A stretch of 64,000 nucleotides of DNA from assembly GCA_041859045.1 (NCBI GenBank), contig JBHELB010000011.1:1-64000 (forward strand). Direction: 5' to 3'. The notes beneath the pieces are model-generated. The model searched no databases, had not been told where the DNA came from, and saw nothing but the letters and a program-made list of their open reading frames with translations. Numbering within the stretch: position 1 is the stretch's first letter; each line of letters begins with the position of its first letter. The DNA comes from JBHELB01 sp041859045. Its GTDB lineage: Bacteria; Hydrogenedentota; Hydrogenedentia; Hydrogenedentales; SLHB01. The position numbers and the translations under genes were made by a program. This document shows positions 58,833 through 64,000 of the stretch, piece after piece.

Positions 58833-61007
58833 ATGAACGACAATCAGACAATGACGATCGATGGACGCGCAGTCCCGATTGACGGCGAGCGGAACCTTCT
58901 CGAAATCATCCGCAAGAGCGGAATCGACATTCCGACGTTCTGTTACCACAGCGAACTGAGCGTCTACGGCGCATGCCGCTTATGCCTGGTGGATGTCGAA
59001 GGGCGCGGCGTCGTGGCGTCGTGTTCTCAGCCGCCGGAGGCGGGGCTTGTTGTGCGCACGTCGACGGAGGAAATCCGCGAAATGCGCCGCATGACCATCG
59101 AACTGCTCTTAGCCGACCACGACAAGAGCTGTCCCACCTGCCCGAAAAGCGCGGCGTGCCGTCTTCAGGACCTTGCGCGGCGGCTCGGCGTGGACAAGGT
59201 GCGCTTCGGCACAACCCGCGCGCCTCAGGCGGTGGACGCTTCGAGCCCGTCGCTCGTCCGCGATCCGAACAAATGCGTGCTGTGCGGCGATTGCGTGCGG
59301 GTGTGCGCGGAGATTCAGGGAATCGGGGCAATAGACTTCGCCCATCGCGGCGCGCAGGCGACGGTGTTGCCCGCCTTCGGCAAAGATCTGAACGCGGTGG
59401 AATGCGTCTACTGCGGCCAGTGCGCGCGGGTATGTCCCACGGGCGCGCTGACGCCCAAACCGGACATCGACCCGGTGTGGAACGCGTTGCACAACCCCCA
59501 AAAGAAGGTGGTGGCGCAGATCGCTCCGGCCGTGCGCGTGGCCATCGGCGAGGCATTTGGCATGGCGCCCGGCGCGGTGACCACGGGCCAAATCGCCACG
59601 GCGCTTAAGCGAATGGGATTCGATCGCGTCTTCGATACGTCGTTCACGGCGGACCTAACGGTGATCGAAGAGGCCAACGAGTTCCTTCAACGCAAGGAAA
59701 AAGGCGAGCGGCTCCCGCAATTCACCTCCTGCTGTCCGGGATGGGTGAAGTACGCGGAGCAATACTACCCGAGCCTTCTGCCGAACCTCTCCAGTTGCCG
59801 ATCCCCGCAACAAATGTTCGGATCTCTCGCGAAAGCCACCCTCCCGAGGACTCTCGGCGTTGCGCGTGAGGATCTCGTCGTGGTGTCCATCATGCCGTGC
59901 ACGGCAAAAAAGGCCGAGGCGGCGATGAGCAAGTTCCGCACGGACAACACACCGGATGTGGACTTTGTGCTCACCACGCAGGAATTGGCGCGCATGATCG
60001 AAGAAGCCGGCCTCGATTTCGCGCGGCTGGAGCCCAGTTCGCTGGATCTGCCGTTCGGGTTCAAGACGGGCGCGGGCGTCATTTTCGGCAATACCGGCGG
60101 CGTGACGGAAGCGGTGCTGCGCTATGCAGCCCGCACGCTGACGCAACAAGAACTCGAGAACGTGGAATTCCATGACGTGCGCGGCGAGGAAGGGCTCCGC
60201 GAGGCCACTATCAGCGTCGGCGGCACGACGCTGAAGCTCGCTATCGTCCACGGACTTGCCCACGCCCAGCGCGTGGCGGACCGCATTGCACAAGGCCAGT
60301 GCGACTACGACTTGGTCGAGGTTATGGCGTGTCCGGGCGGATGCGTGGGCGGCGCGGGCCAGCCGATTCCGCGGCATGAGGCAGACCGCCGCCTACGCGC
60401 GCAGGGGTTGTATAATGCCGATCGGATGCTGGAGCTGCACAGCGCTGAGGCCAATCCGTACGTCACCGAGTGCTACAATGAGTGCTTGGGCAAGGTGGGC
60501 AGCGAAAAGGCGCACGCCTTGTTGCACACGCACTACCGCAACCGGCGCCGCATTAAGGACACCACGATTTCGCTGGTTTCGGGGAAGAACCTCGAGAAGC
60601 TGACCGTGAGCGTCTGCTTGGGCACGAGTTGCCACGTGCGCGGCGCGGGCAATCTGTTGCAGCAGCTTGTGCAGTACGTCGAGGAAAATGGGCTGCAGAA
60701 CTACGTCGACGTGAAGGCCACGTTCTGTTATGAACGCTGCGATCGCGGCCCCACGGTCCGCATCGAGAACACCGTTATCGAGAAATGCACGCTCGAAAAG
60801 GCCTGCGAGGCGCTCGACCGCGAAGTGGAATCGCTGCTCGAGTGCTACACGCCCGCGGAAGTGCGCGATGTGTTGGACCGCATTGCCAAGGAACCCGCGC
60901 AGCGTCGCCCCTCGACGCCAGAGGACTTCGAACGTCAAGTGGCGGCGGGGCTGCGCCGGTTCTTGGAGAAGCAATTGCAGGAGAAGGCCCCGGGAGGCCC
61001 TGCGTAA
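58833..61007 (+). CDS. hydA: [FeFe]-hydrogenase catalytic subunit
   Basis: A 724-residue catalytic subunit. The N-terminal [2Fe-2S] cluster has C37, C48, C51 and C64. A His-Cys3 cluster has H96, C100, C103 and C109. Two [4Fe-4S] clusters are C148/C151/C154/C158 and C191/C194/C197/C201. H-cluster motifs are L1 TSCCPGW (C300/C301), L2 MPCTAKKAE (C356) and L3 MACPGGCVGGAG (C500, C504), almost at clostridial CpI numbering. A C-terminal thioredoxin-like [2Fe-2S] domain (C595, C600, C632, C636) follows, as in trimeric bifurcating HydA. About 70 further residues form a helical tail. L3 has one Gly changed to Ala (GGAGQP for GGGGQP). The ATG at 58833 follows GAGGAG; an earlier TTG is rejected. It reduces protons to H2 or the reverse. 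Confidence 0.96.
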   Translation: MNDNQTMTIDGRAVPIDGERNLLEIIRKSGIDIPTFCYHSELSVYGACRLCLVDVEGRGVVASCSQPPEAGLVVRTSTEEIREMRRMTIELLLADHDKSCPTCPKSAACRLQDLARRLGVDKVRFGTTRAPQAVDASSPSLVRDPNKCVLCGDCVRVCAEIQGIGAIDFAHRGAQATVLPAFGKDLNAVECVYCGQCARVCPTGALTPKPDIDPVWNALHNPQKKVVAQIAPAVRVAIGEAFGMAPGAVTTGQIATALKRMGFDRVFDTSFTADLTVIEEANEFLQRKEKGERLPQFTSCCPGWVKYAEQYYPSLLPNLSSCRSPQQMFGSLAKATLPRTLGVAREDLVVVSIMPCTAKKAEAAMSKFRTDNTPDVDFVLTTQELARMIEEAGLDFARLEPSSLDLPFGFKTGAGVIFGNTGGVTEAVLRYAARTLTQQELENVEFHDVRGEEGLREATISVGGTTLKLAIVHGLAHAQRVADRIAQGQCDYDLVEVMACPGGCVGGAGQPIPRHEADRRLRAQGLYNADRMLELHSAEANPYVTECYNECLGKVGSEKAHALLHTHYRNRRRIKDTTISLVSGKNLEKLTVSVCLGTSCHVRGAGNLLQQLVQYVEENGLQNYVDVKATFCYERCDRGPTVRIENTVIEKCTLEKACEALDREVESLLECYTPAEVRDVLDRIAKEPAQRRPSTPEDFERQVAAGLRRFLEKQLQEKAPGGPA

Positions 61008-61019
61008 AGAGGTAACGCC

Positions 61020-62762
61020 ATGGACGCTCCGCAGAAAGCTGGACAGGTCGTCTTCACAAACCGCGCACGCTGCCGCGACTGCTATCGCTGTCTGCGCGCA
61101 TGCCCGGTCAAGGCGATTCGCATGCACAAGGGACAAGCCTTTGTCGTGTGGGAACGGTGCATCTCGTGCGGCACGTGTATTCGCGAATGTCCGCAGCACG
61201 CGAAAACCTTCCGCCGCGACGTGGAGCGGGCGGCACGCCTGATCGCGTCCGGCGCGAAGACCGCCGCCAGCATTGCGCCGTCGTTCGCCGCCGCGTTCAG
61301 CGAGTGGGAGCAAAAGCGGTTGCCCGCCGCGCTGCGACGCCTGGGCTTCCGGCACGTCGCGGAGACGTCGATCGGCGCGTTTGCTGTCGCGCAGGAGACC
61401 GCGAACGTGGTCAACGCGCACGACGGCCGCCCGCATGTCTGCACGGCGTGCCCGGCGGTGGTCAGTTACGTGGAGCGTTACCATCCCGATCTGGTCTCCA
61501 GCCTCGTGCCCGTGGTGTCGCCGATGACCGCCCACGGTCGCCACATCAAGCACATGCTCGGGCCGGACACCAAGGTCGTGTTTATCGGACCTTGTGTTGC
61601 GAAGAAGGAAGAGCTGGCACGTGAGGAGGCCGCGGGAGCGGTCGAATGCGTGTTGACCTTCGCGGAACTGCGTGACTGGCTCGAAGAACAGCAGATCGAT
61701 CTGTCGCAATGCGAAGAGAGCGACTTTGATGAGAAGCCTGCGGGGGATGCGCGCTATTTCCCGTTGCCGGGCGGGCTGGCGCGCACGGCGGCGTTGCACA
61801 CAGACTATCTCGACCTCGATTGCATCCCCGTGAGCGGGGTCGAGGATCTGCGTCAAGCCCTCGACAGCGTTCGGCGCACGCGGCGCGGCGTGTTGGTAGA
61901 ACCGTTGTTTTGCGCGCAAGGCTGCGTAAACGGCCCGGGCATCGGCGCGGACAGCAACGTGTTCGACCGACGCGGCGAGGTGATCGAGTATGCGGAGGCG
62001 AACCCCGGCGTATGTACGAACGCGCGCCCTCCGGCCGATTTGCGCGCCTGTTTCTCTGCACTACCGATTGAGCCGCTGCAGCCGTTTTCGGAGGAGGATA
62101 TCGCTTCTGTGCTACGCCGCACGGGAAAGGCCAATCCCGACGATCAGCTCAATTGCGGGGCGTGCGGTTATTCGAGTTGCCGCGAGAAGGCGATCGCGGT
62201 GCTGCAAGGCATGGCCGAACCCGAGATGTGCATCCCCTATATGCGGCGCCTGGCGGAACAGCGCACCGATCGCATCATCGAGACCAGTCCGAACGGCATC
62301 GTGCTGCTGGATGAGCGCCTCAATCTCCTCGGCATGAACCCCGCATTCAAAAATTTCTTCATGTGCTCGGACGCGGTACTTGGCAAGCCGATCTCGTATC
62401 TGATGGATCCCGCACTCTTCGAGCAGTTGCTTCACGGCGAGAAGGAACTCATCGAGACGACGGTGCGGCACGAGAAGTACAACCTCATCTGCCACCAACT
62501 CCTGTATGCGCTGCGAGAAGAGCGACAGTTCGTGGGCATTTTCGTAAACATCACGCGCTCCCAGGCAAGCGAGAAACAACTCGAGCGTCTGCGCTCGGAC
62601 ACCGTGCGCCAAGCAAAGGATCTCATGGAGCATCAGGTCTTGGTGGCGCAACAAATGGCGCAGTTCCTGGGCGAAAGCACCGCGCGCAGTGAGGAATTGG
62701 TGCGCAATCTCATCAACCTGGCCACAGAAAAGCCCAAAACGCCCGGCGATCATTGGATGTGA
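61020..62762 (+). CDS. hydS: sensory [FeFe]-hydrogenase with PAS domain (HydS type)
   Basis: A 580-residue protein of the group C sensory type. Two [4Fe-4S] clusters come first (C18/C21/C24/C28 and C47/C50/C53/C57). The hydrogenase domain has variant H-cluster motifs: L1 CTACPAVV (C141, C144), L2 GPCVAKKEE (C192) and L3 EPLFCAQGCVNGPG (C298, C302). A further cluster motif CGACGYSSC (C379, C382, C387, with C404) leads to a PAS domain (about 412-515) and a terminal coiled coil. Such proteins are thought to sense H2 or redox state rather than turn over in bulk. It lacks kinase or cyclase output, so it probably acts on the phosphatase encoded 7 bases downstream. AGAGG precedes the ATG. Confidence 0.9.
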   Translation: MDAPQKAGQVVFTNRARCRDCYRCLRACPVKAIRMHKGQAFVVWERCISCGTCIRECPQHAKTFRRDVERAARLIASGAKTAASIAPSFAAAFSEWEQKRLPAALRRLGFRHVAETSIGAFAVAQETANVVNAHDGRPHVCTACPAVVSYVERYHPDLVSSLVPVVSPMTAHGRHIKHMLGPDTKVVFIGPCVAKKEELAREEAAGAVECVLTFAELRDWLEEQQIDLSQCEESDFDEKPAGDARYFPLPGGLARTAALHTDYLDLDCIPVSGVEDLRQALDSVRRTRRGVLVEPLFCAQGCVNGPGIGADSNVFDRRGEVIEYAEANPGVCTNARPPADLRACFSALPIEPLQPFSEEDIASVLRRTGKANPDDQLNCGACGYSSCREKAIAVLQGMAEPEMCIPYMRRLAEQRTDRIIETSPNGIVLLDERLNLLGMNPAFKNFFMCSDAVLGKPISYLMDPALFEQLLHGEKELIETTVRHEKYNLICHQLLYALREERQFVGIFVNITRSQASEKQLERLRSDTVRQAKDLMEHQVLVAQQMAQFLGESTARSEELVRNLINLATEKPKTPGDHWM

Positions 62763-62769
62763 GGCGGCG

Positions 62770-63915
62770 ATGTATACCCACGTCGAGATAGAAACCGCGC
62801 AGACATCCAAACGCCCTGGCGCCGTGTGCGGCGACCGCGTGGAGATTGAACGGACGGCCACGCATACGACGGTGGTGTGTTGCGACGGGCTCGGCTCGGG
62901 AATCAAGGCGAATCTCGCGGCCACGTTGTGCACGTCGCGCTTGCTCGAACTGCAACGCCGTGGGCATAGTCTTCGCGAGGCGTTTCAGGCGTTGGTGCAA
63001 ACCATGAACGCCGCGCGCGAAGCGGATTTGCCGTTCGCGGCGTTCGCCGTGGCGCAGATCGGAAATAGTGGACAAGCCACCGTGCTCACGTACGAGATGC
63101 CGCCGCCGCTGGTGGTCTACCGCCGCACCGCGGCGCTGCTCAAACAGCATGTAACCGTGCTCGATCGCGCGATCATCGGCGAATCGACGTGCTTTATTGA
63201 ACCCGACGAGGGCATCCTGCTGATGAGTGACGGGATCACCCAGGCCGGACTGGGCGCGGGCCTGCCGGAAGGCTGGGGCTCCGAAGCGGTATGCGAGTTC
63301 GTGTGCGGGCGAATCGGCGATGGCCTGCCGCTGCGCAACATTCCGCGGGCGGTCCACGATCAGGCGCGCGCCTACTGGAACCGCCATGCGGGCGATGACT
63401 GCACGGCGGCACTTGCACTCTGCCGCCGGGGCAAGGTGGTCAACGTGATGACCGGCGCCCCGCTCTCCCCGCAACGCGACGCCGTGATCACCAAGTGGTT
63501 TCTCGCGATGGAAGGGACAAAAGTGGTCTGCGGCGCAACCACTGCGAAGATCGTGGCGCGCCAACTTGGCCAACGCCTCTCCGTGGCCCAGGACGCGACG
63601 AGCCTCATCGCCCCGCCGCACTACCACCTCGACGGGATTGACCTGGTCACCGAAGGCGCGGTTACCTTGAACCAGGTATTCAACCTTTTTGACGAAGACC
63701 TCCGCCGTGCTGAGAAAAACAGCGGCGTCACCCGACTCTGCACACTCTTGCAAGAGGCCGATCGCGTGAATCTTATCGTCGGCCACGCCCCCAACGCCGG
63801 CGGCGACGACATCAGCTTCCGGCAGCAACACGTCCTGCCGCGCCCGACCATCGTGCCCCTCCTCAAGAAGAAGCTCGAGGAAGCAGGCAAACTCGTTGTT
63901 ATTGAGGACGTATAG
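62770..63915 (+). CDS. SpoIIE-type PP2C phosphatase with unknown C-terminal module
   Basis: A 381-residue protein. Residues 1-217 are a PP2C/SpoIIE serine-threonine phosphatase with metal aspartates D39 (CCDGLGSG), D154 (LMSDGITQ) and D209/D210 (AGDDCTAA). Residues about 222-381 form a second module beginning GKVVNVMTGAPLSP. It contains a CGATTAKIVARQLG segment near 265 and an LVTEGAVTLNQVF segment near 305. I do not recognise it as a named domain. A similar pairing with sensory hydrogenases occurs in anaerobes, as I recall. It would dephosphorylate an anti-anti-sigma or HPr-like partner in response to HydS. It ends the operon. ATG at 62770. Confidence 0.87.
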   Translation: MYTHVEIETAQTSKRPGAVCGDRVEIERTATHTTVVCCDGLGSGIKANLAATLCTSRLLELQRRGHSLREAFQALVQTMNAAREADLPFAAFAVAQIGNSGQATVLTYEMPPPLVVYRRTAALLKQHVTVLDRAIIGESTCFIEPDEGILLMSDGITQAGLGAGLPEGWGSEAVCEFVCGRIGDGLPLRNIPRAVHDQARAYWNRHAGDDCTAALALCRRGKVVNVMTGAPLSPQRDAVITKWFLAMEGTKVVCGATTAKIVARQLGQRLSVAQDATSLIAPPHYHLDGIDLVTEGAVTLNQVFNLFDEDLRRAEKNSGVTRLCTLLQEADRVNLIVGHAPNAGGDDISFRQQHVLPRPTIVPLLKKKLEEAGKLVVIEDV

Positions 63916-63925
63916 CCTTCTCTGA

Positions 63926-63955
63926 GCGCACGTGGTGCGCGATGTTTTCGTTTTT
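63926..63955 (+). terminator. terminator of the hydrogenase operon
   Basis: GCGCAC-GTG-GTGCGC (63926-63940) is followed by GATG and TTTTCGTTTTT. The stem is short but GC-rich, and the T-rich tract begins 4 bases after it. Confidence 0.55.
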
Positions 63956-64000
63956 CGCCGTGTCGCCTATACCCAGCAAGCCCGTGACAATCGCCCGCTG

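Noticed and set aside
1..64000. CRISPR arrays, tRNA and rRNA genes
   Set aside because: No regularly spaced repeats, no tRNA T-loop pattern in a cloverleaf context and no rRNA-like stretch were seen by eye. A tRNAscan/Infernal run would be decisive.

Overview
This 64 kb, GC-rich window is ordinary bacterial chromosome carrying about 50 protein genes. The genetic code is standard: TGA is used freely as a stop. The organism appears to be a two-membrane, motile, largely anaerobic bacterium. Evidence for an outer membrane is an HldE heptose enzyme, an RND efflux system and many lipoprotein signals. Motility is suggested by a CheW/MCP pair, a FlgM-like anti-sigma factor behind a textbook sigma-28 promoter, and PilT. 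Anaerobiosis is suggested by the [FeFe]-hydrogenase operon, Rex and a 7Fe-type ferredoxin. Sigma-54, paired Gfo/Idh/MocA dehydrogenases, a sugar isomerase and large multi-PAS sensors recall uncultured lineages such as Hydrogenedentota or PVC-related bacteria. That placement is a guess from gene content only.

Layout. 1-6.9 kb: a possible IS30 remnant at the edge, an RRM protein with a long stem-loop-rich leader, a DinB-fold protein, a MshEN-HDOD signalling protein, a DUF72 protein, an M24 peptidase gene broken by an in-frame TGA, and a glycosyltransferase. 7.3-9.7 kb: CheW and a chemoreceptor. 9.8-16.3 kb (minus strand): aminotransferase, membrane sulfatase-fold protein, M32 carboxypeptidase, NikR and HldE, several overlapping or closely spaced. 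16.5-23.9 kb: a TlpA thioredoxin, a REC-histidine kinase and a 1,709-residue sensor ending in a SpoIIE phosphatase plus an RsbW-like ATPase domain. 23.9-28.5 kb: sugar isomerase, two oxidoreductases and a four-repeat lipoprotein. 28.5-36 kb: FlgM, thioesterase, envelope proteins, a methyltransferase-glycosyltransferase fusion, a metallo-beta-lactamase-fold hydrolase and PilT. 36.1-40.6 kb: the glycine cleavage operon gcvT-gcvH-gcvPA-gcvPB behind a probable ZTP riboswitch. 40.6-50.2 kb: PocR/AraC regulator, YycJ-like hydrolase, RpoN, lipoproteins, ferritin, ferredoxin, RfbC and two sugar ABC permeases. 50.4-55.6 kb: a TetR-RND efflux operon.

55.6-63.9 kb is the most coherent system. The order is rex, hydC, hydB, hydA (a trimeric NAD-linked, probably electron-bifurcating [FeFe]-hydrogenase), a sensory PAS-containing [FeFe]-hydrogenase, and a SpoIIE-type phosphatase with an uncharacterised C-terminal module. 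All are on one strand with overlaps or short gaps. A strong promoter precedes rex, and two overlapping 18-bp palindromes lie just downstream of its -10. The inferred logic is that Rex senses NADH/NAD and represses the operon, the hydrogenase disposes of NADH and reduced ferredoxin as H2, and the sensory hydrogenase and phosphatase signal H2 or redox state onward.

No rRNA, tRNA, CRISPR array or intact mobile element was recognised.
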